Source: Dioscorea cayenensis subsp. rotundata
Lineage: Eukaryota > Streptophyta > Magnoliopsida > Dioscoreales > Dioscoreaceae
DNA: 64,000 nucleotides
NCBI RefSeq assembly: GCF_009730915.1
Contig: NC_052480.1
Coordinates: 4,278,001-4,342,000, forward strand
Direction: 5' to 3'
Below, piece after piece: positions 1-10,138 of the stretch. How positions within the stretch are numbered: the first letter of the stretch is position 1; each line of letters begins with the position of its first letter. A model generated the notes under the pieces. It made no database searches. It was not told the origin of the DNA and saw only the letters and a program-made list of their open reading frames with translations. The position numbers and the translations under genes are program-made.

Positions 1-1056
1 TTCCTCACCGGAATAGGAATCAGCGAACTTATACTGTTGGGTCTCTTGGGTCATAGCTGTTGCCAACTCTTCTTCACTTGATATATATGTATATATATAT
101 ATTTTTCAGAAGAAATCTTCACCAATGACTGCATTTTCTTATCAATTATGTGCATTGATTCATTTTTTTTAAAGTCATATACCAATTAAACTTCCAAATT
201 AACTTGTTTTTTTGTTCAGGTTTAATTAATTAGCATCTGTTGCTCACATGAGTGAAATTCTATAAATATATGAGTTGGACCAGCCTCTCTTTCTTTTGTT
301 TTATGCTGAGCATGTTCATTATTTCTGTCAATGAATGATGGATAATCCAAAACATTGAAGTATTCAACTATACTACGTTATTATATATGTTCATGTTTAA
401 CGGCTTTCATGGCTCATTATTACATCCATGGCTTGTAAAACATCAATTAATCACTGACTTGAATGTTATTCCTTTGATGATGTCGGAGGTAGCATGTAGT
501 TGTTGACTTGGTTTCCCCTCGTAGAAGATTCAATCAACTTTATCTTTGTTATTTGTATGAGATTTATTTTTTTTAAGGCATATTGGCAAGTTGTCTGCTT
601 AGCTAACTAAAATGATTAAAAAGAAAATGGTATTTTCTTGGTTTAGAATCTATGAAGTTCAATTGGACAACTTGTTGCTGTCTCCTGAACAGTTGATATC
701 ATGCAGTCAACTCTTTCTTTTTCTTTTATAACCAAGTCAAATTGTTACTGAGCTAGGCAAGACCTGGTCCTTATGGTCATCTATACCTCCTGATTCATGC
801 AAGATCTTTGTCATTTTGAAGTTCTCTTTGTTGGAAATATAGTACCACATCGGTTGTGTAATAGAATTGTAATGGGTTTATATATAAGTATAGAGGTTGA
901 GCCACGAAGTCTTGAGACTTTTTGGTGTAAGACCCCTAAGCCCATATAAAGCCCATATAGGGCCCACTGTACCAAAATATAAAATCTAACACTCTTATCT
1001 TAGATACTACGGACGAACATTCACTTATCATTGGTAGCATTTGGCATTTGGGACAA
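1..1056. other. Upstream region of the truncated receptor-kinase copy
   Basis: No gene is seen. The stretch is closely similar to 21817-22680, upstream of the third receptor-kinase copy, starting from the very first bases of the window. The duplicated unit therefore probably extends beyond the left edge. From about 340 onward it is also similar to 4090-4627, upstream of the middle copy. The only clear difference from the other two copies is the 163-bp LTR inserted at 829. Confidence 0.7.
829..991 (+). mobile_element. Short solo LTR (TRIM-like), 163 bp, with 5-bp target duplication
   Basis: The insert begins TGTTGGAAATATAG and ends ATCTAACA, giving canonical TG...CA termini. It is flanked on both sides by CTCTT (824-828 and 992-996). 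The corresponding place upstream of the other two receptor-kinase copies (about 4570 and 22620) lacks it. The length and the start sequence resemble terminal-repeat retrotransposons in miniature. No primer-binding site or second LTR follows, so it is a solo LTR. It lies about 65 bp upstream of the ATG of the pseudogene copy. Confidence 0.85.
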
Positions 1057-1655
1057 ATGACTCAAAAATGTTGGATTTTTCTACTTTTCATTGTCTATTG
1101 AGTTGTGATTGTCACAGCAAATACGTACAGTATCTGATGAAGGTTAGTTTGCTGAATTTTAATCTAATAAAGTTATTTCATGTTTCCTAAAATAACAATA
1201 TTTGCTCTTCTTTTGATTTAGCTGCTGCTCTTAAAGCTGTCGCCGATGGATTTCAGAAAAAACCTGGGAGCTGGAATGGTTTTGATCCTTGCGGCAGTGT
1301 TTGGCTTGGAATCAACTGCACTAATTATCATATCACAAGCATGTTAGTACATTGAAACTTATATCTCATCATATATAGTCTTGTTAATGTTGTTAACTTA
1401 ATCTTTCTATTTTCTTTAAAACCATGTATTATCAGAATATTGCCAAGTGTTGGAGTTACTGGAACTCTAGCTGGAGACATTGGAAATCTACCTGAACTGC
1501 TGTTTTTGTGAGTGCTTTTCTTTTACTTGCAAATCGAATTTATGATTAAGAATTCATCTTAGATTTCTCAACCCATGCAGAGATCTTTCTTACAATCCTG
1601 GCTTGGGTGGATCCCTTCCTGCTTCAATTGGCAAACTACATTAACTGAAAAACTT
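1057..1655 (+). pseudogene. Truncated LRR receptor-like kinase pseudogene (exons 1-4 only)
   Basis: Four exons match the first four exons of the intact copies at 4628 and 22681: signal peptide, LRR N-terminal cap and first LRR. The reading frame is broken in several ways. A TGA interrupts the signal peptide (TAT TGA). A 4-bp insertion near 1122 shifts exon 1. Exon 4 carries a TAA at about 1640. After the exon-4 donor (GTAAGT, 1656) the intron-4 sequence runs only to about 1705-1715. It then joins sequence that lies downstream of the stop codon in the intact genes, for example the TTAAATTATTGTATAAA stretch also found near 9388. Exons 5-18 were therefore removed by one deletion of roughly 4 kb. 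No functional kinase can be made. Confidence 0.9.
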
Positions 1656-1818
1656 GTAAGTATTTACGAAATTTGCTTTTTTTTTTGTTTTTCGATTTCT
1701 TTTATGTTTTTTTGATTAAATTATTGTATAAATATCGTGTGTGGTGATAAAATGTGTTATATATGAACCATTTATCTAAATATTTACTATGACATAATAA
1801 TTTTATATGATGCACGGA

Positions 1819-1855
<37 letters not shown>
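1819..1855. repeat. (ATT)n microsatellite
   Basis: About twelve uninterrupted ATT units. They mark the left edge of the insertion in the pseudogene 3' flank. Confidence 0.95.
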
Positions 1856-1856
<1 letters not shown>

Positions 1857-2998
1857 AAAGAGGAGAAGCTATAAATGTATTTAAAAAAACCCTGGGAAAC
1901 AAAGAGTTTAACCTCAGCATTCATTTTGTAGAAGTGATCTGAAGTGGGAAAGTGGAGGAAGTACCACTTCCTTAAAATGAAAAGAAGTGATATCGATTTC
2001 AGTACTTTTGGTGATCATTTGTCAAAAAACGAGAATGGAATCGAAGAATTTAGGTATTTGATGGAGTTCTATGAATTTAAAAAGATTTTGAAAATAAAAG
2101 GAAGTGAGTTTTTATATATTGGCTCACTTACCCCATTTCTGTAAAAAAAAAATGTTAAAATGGGTTTAATTCAAAATCCTGTTCAGACGGAAGTGGGGGA
2201 GGTGTCACTTCCCCTACTTCAGAACAAATGAACATCAAAAGTGGAGAAAGCCACTTCCCGCCACTTCTCCCCACTTCACTCGAAATGAACGGGTAGTGAG
2301 GAGGGGAGAAGAATTAAGGATTTGAAAAAAAAAATTGTATTTGGTTTAATGAAGGAGTGTGGAGGGGTACTTTCTTTTTTAGAAGGAGAGTGAGGAGTAA
2401 GGAGAGATGTAAAATGTTTTTTATCAATTTGTTGTTTATATAAAATTGATTATAATAATTTTTTATACATATCTAGGATAATTTTGTGCAAACTTTTGTT
2501 AATATTAATATATTTTTTTTATTTTTATAATTTTACTATAATTACTCATTTTTTTATTTTATTTTTATAATTTTTATATTATTATTATTTAAAAAATTAT
2601 ATTATTATCATTAATCTTCAATTGGCACATTAAAAAATAAGAAATAAAAAATAATATGAAAGATGAAATTAGGTTTTAAAAAGATGTTATGGTAATTTCT
2701 CGAATTGATGAAGGAAAATTTGATCTTTTCATAGAAGTTTAAAGATTAATTTTTTTTAATAGTCCCACCCTCCAAAAGACCACGATTAGGAGAATGGGAT
2801 ATGAGGGGTTTTCACCTCCTTGCTCCCCCAACTAAACACACTTCATCCCTCCAAAAAACTTCTCAACCAAACAAGAGGTAAGAGTACAAAACCATGAGAA
2901 TAAAAGAAAATTGAAAAAAAAAATACAAAGTACTGAAAATAAACTAAAATTCACCATAGATGGATAAAAAAAAAAAGTTACAATAAAACAATATAGAT

Positions 2999-3133
2999 CT
3001 AGTTAGTACCATCAAAATCAAAGCTAGGGTCACGCTCATGTTGCAGAGGAGGTCCTGGAACTGAATGCTCATTTTCACCATAGAAGACGAATTCTTTCAT
3101 CTTTTGTCCCTTAATATCATGAGGTGCCAATGC
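2999..3133 (-). pseudogene. Isolated terminal-exon-like fragment, unknown gene
   Basis: On the minus strand a plausible acceptor (TTTTGTAG) is followed by 44 open codons and a TAG. The peptide is hydrophilic, starts ALAPHDIKGQ and ends PSFDFDGTN, with a PGPP turn in the middle. It is open from the acceptor to the stop in one phase and has coding-like composition in an AT-rich setting. I do not recognise the parent gene and see no upstream exons nearby. It may be a captured exon inside the 1.3-kb insertion, or chance. Confidence 0.3.
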
Positions 3134-3150
3134 CTACAAAATAGACATTA

Positions 3151-4627
3151 TTTAATTTTATTCTTGTAAATATTGGTTTGAATGAATAATTTTTTATTAT
3201 ATTTTTAAATTTTTGGTTTGATAGTAAATTGATTCTCTTTTTCTCATTAAGGCGGATAAATAATTTGTCATTGGACTAGTAAAGCAAATATTACCTCTTT
3301 AAATTCATACATAATAGACTCGATTTAACATGGAATATTAAAATATATTAGATTAATTATTATTTCAAATATCTTTCATTTAATATCAGTTAAAAAGAGT
3401 TATCTAATCACACCAACCAAGAGAAAATCAACTCATTAAACATTCTAAATTTATATATCGATGGACATTGAACACATATAATTAACAGTGTAAAAAAAAA
3501 GAAAATTGAAAGTTATATAAATTTTTTTTAGACAAAAAATATAATAAATGCAATTAGGAACTGTGCATGGATTAAAACCGTCCCGGCAGACATCATTAGT
3601 AGTTGTTTCAAATGAGAACTTAAGAGATAATCATCAACACGCTACAATAAATATTACGGTATCAAAGAAACAAAATCGAGGAGGAAAAAGTTTTAAAGAG
3701 GGAACAAAGAATTTTTGTAACAAATATAATGGATAGAAGTTTGCTTTCAATTCACAATGTTTGGAATCACCGGTTCAAAATCAAAATTGAAACGAAACCG
3801 AAACCAAATCGTAGTCCAGTTTAGTTTGAGCCTAATTGAGTCTCTCTTGGGCACAGTTTATTTAGTGGATGTCTATGTCAAACTGGCTGAAACAACTGGG
3901 TATGAGTTGTCTTTATCTTCTTTTTAGTATATAACACAACACAGATCACAGGGGTGTCATGAAAAAAAAAAATTCTGAGAAACAGCCAGGGAGGTTATGA
4001 GGTGTTACAGTTCAGGCTCTGAGATGGGCCTGGCCCAGACTTACAAGACTCTTGCTGCTCCGGCCCACAAGGATTGGGTCCATGATCAGCAAAGGATACA
4101 ATAACAATATAGTTGAAGTATTCAACTACATTATGTTCATGTTTAAAGGCTTTAATTTCATGCTGCACTGTTGTTACCTCAAGGACTTGTAAAACATCAA
4201 TCACTGACTTATTTGTTATTCCTTAAATGATTTTGAAGGCAGCAAGCAAATAGTTGACTCGGTTTTCCATTGAATAAGATATAATCAACCTTATCTTTGT
4301 TATTTGTATAAAATTTATTCAAGTCAAATTGGCAACTTCTCTGATTAGCTAACTAAAATGATTAAAAAAGGACAATTGTACTTTCTTGATTCAGAATGTC
4401 TGAAGTTCAATTGGATAACATGTTGCTGTCTCTTGAATTGTTGGGATCAACTTGTCAACTCTTCCTTTTTCCTATATAACCAAGTCAAATTGTCCTTGAG
4501 CTAAGCAAGACCTGGTCCTAATTTGTACCACCTAATTCACGGAAGATCTTTGTCATTTTTAAGTTCTGTTATCTGAGACACTAAGGAACATTCACATCTC
4601 ATTGGTAGCATTTGGCATTTGAGGCAA
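3151..4627. other. Pseudogene 3' flank remnant and upstream region of the middle receptor-kinase gene
   Basis: 3151-3530 is similar to 9515-9860 and 27600-27900, the 3' flanks of the intact copies. Similarity ends at about 3530, so this is the right edge of the first duplicated unit. 3531-4085 holds nothing I recognise. From about 4090 the sequence matches the upstream region of the other two copies, including a conserved block just before the ATG (CATTTGAGGCAAATG and variants). This block probably contains the core promoter and 5' UTR of the gene at 4628. Confidence 0.55.
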
Positions 4628-7600
4628 ATGATGCAGAAATGTTGGATTTTTTTTCTGTTCATTGTCTTTCCAGTTGTGATTGTTGCAGCAGATACAGTGT
4701 CTGATGAAGGTAGTTTGCTGAATCTGAATTCAACAGAGTTAATTTTTGTTTTCTAATTATAAAACAATATTTTCTCTTCTATTGATTTAGCTGCTGCTCT
4801 TCAATCCGTTGCCGGTGGATGGCAGAACAAACCTGGGAGCTGGAATGGTTTTGATCCTTGTGGCAGTGCTTGGCTTGGAATCAACTGCACTAATTCTCAT
4901 ATCACAAGCATGTTAGATCATTAACACTTACATCTCATCATAGTCTTGTTAATGTGTTAATTAATTTTTCTTTAATAACTATGTATTACCAGAATATTGC
5001 CAAGTGTTGGAGTTACTGGAACTCTAGCAGGAGACATTGGAAATCTACCTGAACTGCTGTTTTTGTGAGTGTTTTTCTTTGAGTTGCAAATTTAATTTTT
5101 TATTAAGAGTTCATCTTAGATTTTCCCAACTTATGCAGAGATCTTTCTTACAATCCTGGCTTGGGTGGATCCCTTCCTGCTTCAATTGGCAAACTATATA
5201 AACTGAAAAACCTGTAAGTATTTACACTCTTTTCTTTTCTTTTCTTTTTGGTTTTCAAGCTTTCTTATGATGATTTTAACTTTGTTGTATTCTTTTCTTG
5301 TTTTAAGGATCCTTCTTGGTTGTGGTTTTTCTGGTCAAATTCCACCGGAACTCGGGAATTTACAACGCCTAACTATTTTGTAACATCAACATCTTTAACT
5401 TTGATTTTTTTTTTTGCTAAATCGATAAAATATAGAGTATCTAACACTGTCTTGAATTGTTTTCTGCAGAGCTCTGAATGATAACAAATTCAGTGGCTCA
5501 ATGCCTCCTGCTCTCGGTAATTTATCAAGTCTTTATTGGTTTGATATCACTGGAAATCAGATTTCCGGGACGATTCCCATCTCCGATGGCATTAATCCAG
5601 GTTTCGATATGCTAAGAAGAACCAAGCATTTGTATGTAATACAAACATTATTGCCCAACTTAGAAATGCTCCCTACAATGTTCTTTCTCCTTCCAAACTA
5701 AATCAACATTTGTTTTTGTGACTTACAGTCATTTTGGGGGTAACAATTTGTCCGGAAACATTCCTCCACAACTCTTCCACTCTGGCATGGTTACCTTGCA
5801 TGTGTAAGCACTATATATCTTAGCTAAATTACTATACTTAGTTTTAACATTTTTGACATGCACCAGGATTTTAAACAACAATAACTTCAATGGAAGCATT
5901 CCTTCAACAATGAACCTAGTGCCGACATTAGAAGCTTTGTAAGTTTATCTAAAGAGAAATTAACAAATGCAATTCATTGAGATTTACTACTTGAAACATT
6001 CTAACAGGCGTTTCGACCGAAATAAATTAACCGGGCCAGTACCTCCCACCCTTAACAGCCTTACTAGCATCAAAGAACTGTGAGAAGGAATATTTTTGTT
6101 GAAAACTTTATAATGTTCATGTAAATAATATATGATCAATGATCACTGCTTCCATTTCAGGTACTTATCGAATAATCTGTTAACCGGTCCCTTGCCAAAC
6201 TTAACTGGAATGAATGCACTCTCTTATGTGTAAGTGCTAGATTTTCAGTGATTTCTGAATCACTTTGCTGATTTTTTTTTTTTTAATAATTAGTTTTTTG
6301 CTTTCAGGGACTTGAGTAACAATTCCTTTGATGCATCAGATGTGCCTCCATGGTTCTCAACCTTGCCATCTTTGACAACACTGTACATCACTCTCTCTTT
6401 CTCCGGATTATCCATTCAACTTAATAATTCTAATGTGCATATGTTTGAACTGCAGATTACTCGAAAAATCACATGTTCAAGGCCAGATACCATCACAACT
6501 ATTCAGTTTTTCACCATTACAGACTGCGTAAGTCTTGTTCTTCTTCGAATGTTCATTTATCTAATGAGTATAGTCTTGTATTCACTAACTACAATGAATA
6601 CAGGCAGCTAAAAAATAACCTATTAAACGGTACTCTGGAGATCGATGCAGGCTATAGCACTCAACTCCAACTTGTGGATTTACAGAACAATGACATTGCA
6701 GATTTCCGTAATAATGGTAACTACAATAATGTTCTTCTGTAAGTACCATGATACTGGTTGTATCCATTACATGCCTTGAATCACAAGCACTGTAGTTTTA
6801 ACTGCTGTTTTGGGTAACACTTACAGACTTGCAGGCAACCCAGCTTGTAATCAAGGATCGAACGAAAAGTACTGTGTGGTTCCAAAACAAAACAATCATC
6901 CATATTCGACACCAAATAGTTGTGTCAGCGTTGCTTGTCCTTCAGAACAAGCTCTTAGTCCTAACTGTTTCTGCTCATACCCATATGAAGGCACTCTATA
7001 CTTCAGGCTTCTCACAGTCTCTAATTTACAGAATATAACATACTATCAAGATGTTGAAAAGTCTATGCTTACCATGCTCCAAAATAAAAAGGTCCCTGTG
7101 GACTCAGTCGCCATTCATGATCCTTTTATAGATGCTAGCAACTATTTGGAGATCAGTGTGGAAGTATTTCCTTCAGGAAAGGCAAAGTTTGATCAAGGAG
7201 ATATTGTCATGATAGCAAGTTCATTCAGTAATCAAACCTTGAAGACTTCAGGCTATTTCGCACTTTATTATTTCATCCCAAAGCCATACATTCCCATTCT
7301 TGGTAAATTCTACTCAATATGTCAGTATTTCTTTCATCAGGTTTCAGATATTTGTTTAACTTTGTCTGCATAATTTCATGTAGGAGGAGAATCAAGCTCA
7401 AAATCAAGCAATACAGCGGCAATTGTAGGAGCTTCAGTCGGTGGAGTTGTTGCGCTACTTGTGGTTATTGGTTTAGTCATTTTTGTGGTGATGCGAAGGA
7501 ATAAAAAACCGAAAAAGACTATGGAACAGAGTTACCCATTTGGTAAGATATGCAGTGTTTTCTTTTACTAGTTACTAGTTTTACTTGATTCATCAACTGA

Positions 7601-9202
7601 AGCTTTTCTTGCAGGATCTTGGGACCCTTCTAAGACTAGTGGCAGTGTTCCACAACTGAAAGGAGCTAGATGTTTTTCTTTTGAAGAATTAAAGAAATGC
7701 ACAGACAACTTCTCCGAATCAAACCACATTGGCTCTGGTGGTTATGGAAAGGTGATTATGGTTTCTTTTCTGACTTTGAAATACTCGTGTTACTGCATAT
7801 GTTTTTGTCACATCAATCTAATTCATATTCTCTATCTTTAATAAAGTTGTGAGGTTTATAATTTCCGAGAATATATGAAAACTATGGTATATAAAAAATT
7901 ACAAATCAACATTATATGTCCTATATCTATGAAATTAAATGCTTCTAACTCGAGCAGAATTCTTCAATAAAAACTTCTTTTAACAGTTTCCTTTTGCAAT
8001 TGTTGCAGGTGTATAAAGGAACACTAACTGATGGACAAATGGTTGCGGTAAAAAGAGCTCAAGAGGATTCAATGCAAGGTGGGCATGAATTCAAAACTGA
8101 GATTGAGTTGCTAACAAGAGTACATCATAGGAACCTCGTCAATCTTGTCGGTTTTTGCTTCGACCAAGGCGAACAAATGTTGGTTTATGAGTATCTGCCT
8201 AATGGCACTCTCAGAGACAGCCTCTCGGGGATGTCGGGAATTCGTTTAGATTGGAAAAAGAGACTATGGATTGCACTTGATGCAGCAAGAGGTCTCTCCT
8301 ATCTACATTTTCTTGCTGATCCTCCCATTGTTCACAGAGATATAAAATCAAACAACATACTCTTAGACAATCACTTACATGCCAAAGTTGCCGATTTCGG
8401 TCTCTCCAAACCAATGACCAATGATAGAAAAGGCCATGTCACCACTCAAGTCAAAGGAACAATGGTGAGATCTCAAATCAAATTCAATTACACTAGATTT
8501 ATTTTATTACAAGTTATTTTACATATTTGCATTACATATTACTTCAAACTGTACTCAATAATATAGTTCTATCCCAGCATAGGTTCCGATATCAGTTCAA
8601 AATCATGTCAACTCTATAGTCATAGTCTTCTTCCAATGTACAAAATCAATGATTCGAATGCTTAACCTTTCAGTTCAAAATGAAATACCAACTCTCCAAT
8701 CTAAAATATTTTAAATCATTTGCAGGGATACTTAGACCCCGAATACTACATGACGCAACAATTAACAGAAAAGAGCGATGTCTACAGCTTCGGTGTATTA
8801 CTGCTCGAGGTAATAACCGCAAGAAAACCGATAGAGAGAAACAAATACATTGTGAGAGAAGTAAAAGCAGCCATTGACAGGAAGAAGGAACTGTATGGCC
8901 TTGGGCAACTTGTTGATTCAACAATTGGATTGTCCAATACATTGGCTGGATTCAACAGGTTTGTGGACTTAGCTTTGATGTGTGTTGAGGAATCAGGAGC
9001 CAACAGGCCTACAATGAGTGAGGTGGTCAAAGAGATTGAATCTATCATGCAACTTGCAGGCATTAATCCTAATGCCGAATCGGCGTCGGCTTCAGCCAGC
9101 TACGATGATTCTTCATTCACATTGCGAGGCCAATTGTACAGTAATGAAGCTCTTATGAATTACAGTGGTGCTATACCTTCATCAAGGTCTGACATCAACT
9201 GA
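4628..9202 (+). CDS. LRR receptor-like protein kinase, subfamily VIII-1 / HPCA1-like
   Basis: Eighteen exons with GT-AG introns give 952 residues. Exons: 4628-4709, 4791-4911, 4993-5064, 5139-5213, 5308-5379, 5470-5631, 5729-5803, 5867-5938, 6008-6079, 6161-6229, 6308-6382, 6456-6527, 6604-6738, 6827-7302, 7384-7542, 7615-7751, 8009-8464, 8726-9202. A signal peptide (residues 1-22) is followed by an LRR cap. About eleven LRRs follow, most encoded by single 72-75-bp phase-2 exons. Next come a Cys-rich, malectin-like juxtamembrane ectodomain (385-543), a membrane span (about 555-580) and a Ser/Thr kinase. The kinase has a glycine loop GSGGYGKV from Gly636, Lys657 in VAVK, HRD at 751-753 and DFG at 771-773, so it looks active. 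Cys416, 421, 431 and 433 resemble the cysteine cluster described for the hydrogen-peroxide sensor HPCA1. Plasma membrane; the ligand is unknown. No frame breaks were found. The second in-frame ATG (4631) could also be the start. Confidence 0.93.
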
Positions 9203-9967
9203 ATTTGGATGGTTTTGCAGTGTGTTTTTCATCCATGGCTTGTGTTTGGATGTAATTTATGTGCTTCTGGTTGTTGTAAAAATTTTGGATTTGTTCAGGT
9301 CGATTGGTTTGTGTAAAGGATTGAATCATTGATCATGTACATTAATTTTGGTTTCCTTTTTGTTTATCTGTTTTATGCTATTTTTAATTAAATTATTGTA
9401 TAAACATAGTGCCTGTGGTACATGGTAATAAAAATGTAAAACATATGAACCATTTATCTAATATTTACTATCACATAATAGTTTCATTTGATATGTGTTT
9501 AATTTGATTCTTGTAAATATTGGTTTTGAATAAATAAATTTTTAATTTTTTTTATAGATTTTGATGGTAAATTGATTTTTTTTTTGCGGATTAATGTGGA
9601 TAAATAATTTTACATTGGAGGGGTCAAAACAAATATTAACTCTTTAAATTAATACATTTTTGTCTTCTTTGATAAACTTGATTTAACATGAAGTATTGAT
9701 ATATCTTAGATTAATTATTGTTTCAAATTTATCTCATTTAACATCAGTTAAAAAAAAAGAGTTACTTGATCATATCAACAATGAGAAAAATCACACCTCA
9801 CAATGCATCAAACATTCTAGATTTCATATCAATGAATACATACAATCAACAGTAAAGAGAAAAAGAAGGAAAAAACAAAAAGACTAAAAGAAAAAGAAAA
9901 AGATATATGAAATCGTTACTCACATTTACTTACACATTGCTTATTTTCTTTTTTTTTATAATTATAT
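9203..9967. other. 3' flank of the middle receptor-kinase gene
   Basis: No gene. The first ~270 bp are the likely 3' UTR, with AATAAA-like words. The whole stretch is similar to 27294-27971 downstream of the third copy, so it belongs to the duplicated unit. Confidence 0.7.
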
Positions 9968-10022
9968 TTAGCTATTTATCGGACAAGCTTGAGCTAATTT
10001 TCTTAAGTTGTCAATAATCATT
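9968..10022 (-). pseudogene. Remnant of the last exon of a START-domain gene
   Basis: Minus-strand codons for MIIDNLRKLAQACPINS and a stop match the C-terminus of the START gene at 27972-28027, with one conservative change (Lys to Arg) and a slightly earlier stop (TAA after Ser). The similarity stops abruptly at 10022, where a GC-rich repeat begins. This shows that the ancestral duplicated unit reached into the convergent START gene and that most of this second copy was lost or replaced. Confidence 0.85.
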
Positions 10023-10138
10023 GGGGATGGCAATGGGACAGGGCGGGCAGGGACGGGGACCGGGGCAAGCCTCTACCAACCCGCCCTCACCTAAAGCACA
10101 GTCCGCCCCACCTCGCCCCACCCTGCCCAGCTCAGTAC
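10022..10138. repeat. GC-rich repeat fragment (GGGGATGGCAATGGG type)
   Basis: About 117 bp of G-rich then C-rich sequence in strong contrast to its AT-rich surroundings. It resembles the ends of the GC-rich element at 56392-57310. It is cut off by the LTR at 10139, so it is probably one end of a truncated element. Confidence 0.5.

Larger units (their letters stand above)
1816..3150. mobile_element. About 1.3-kb insertion in the 3' flank of the pseudogene, unclassified
   Basis: The 3' flanks of the two intact receptor-kinase genes (9490-9520 and 27580-27610) are continuous here. In the pseudogene unit the matching sequence stops near 1815 and resumes near 3150. The insert begins with an (ATT)n run at 1819-1855. 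It contains imperfect GGAAGTGG/CCACTTCC-type inverted words at 1935-2290, and a pyrimidine/purine-biased stretch at 2760-2880. No terminal inverted repeat or target duplication could be fixed with confidence, so the element class is unknown. Confidence 0.5.

Noticed and set aside
1944..2144. 66-residue plus-strand frame within the 1.3-kb insertion
   Set aside because: It lies in a low-complexity repeat with no family signal and has no support as a gene.
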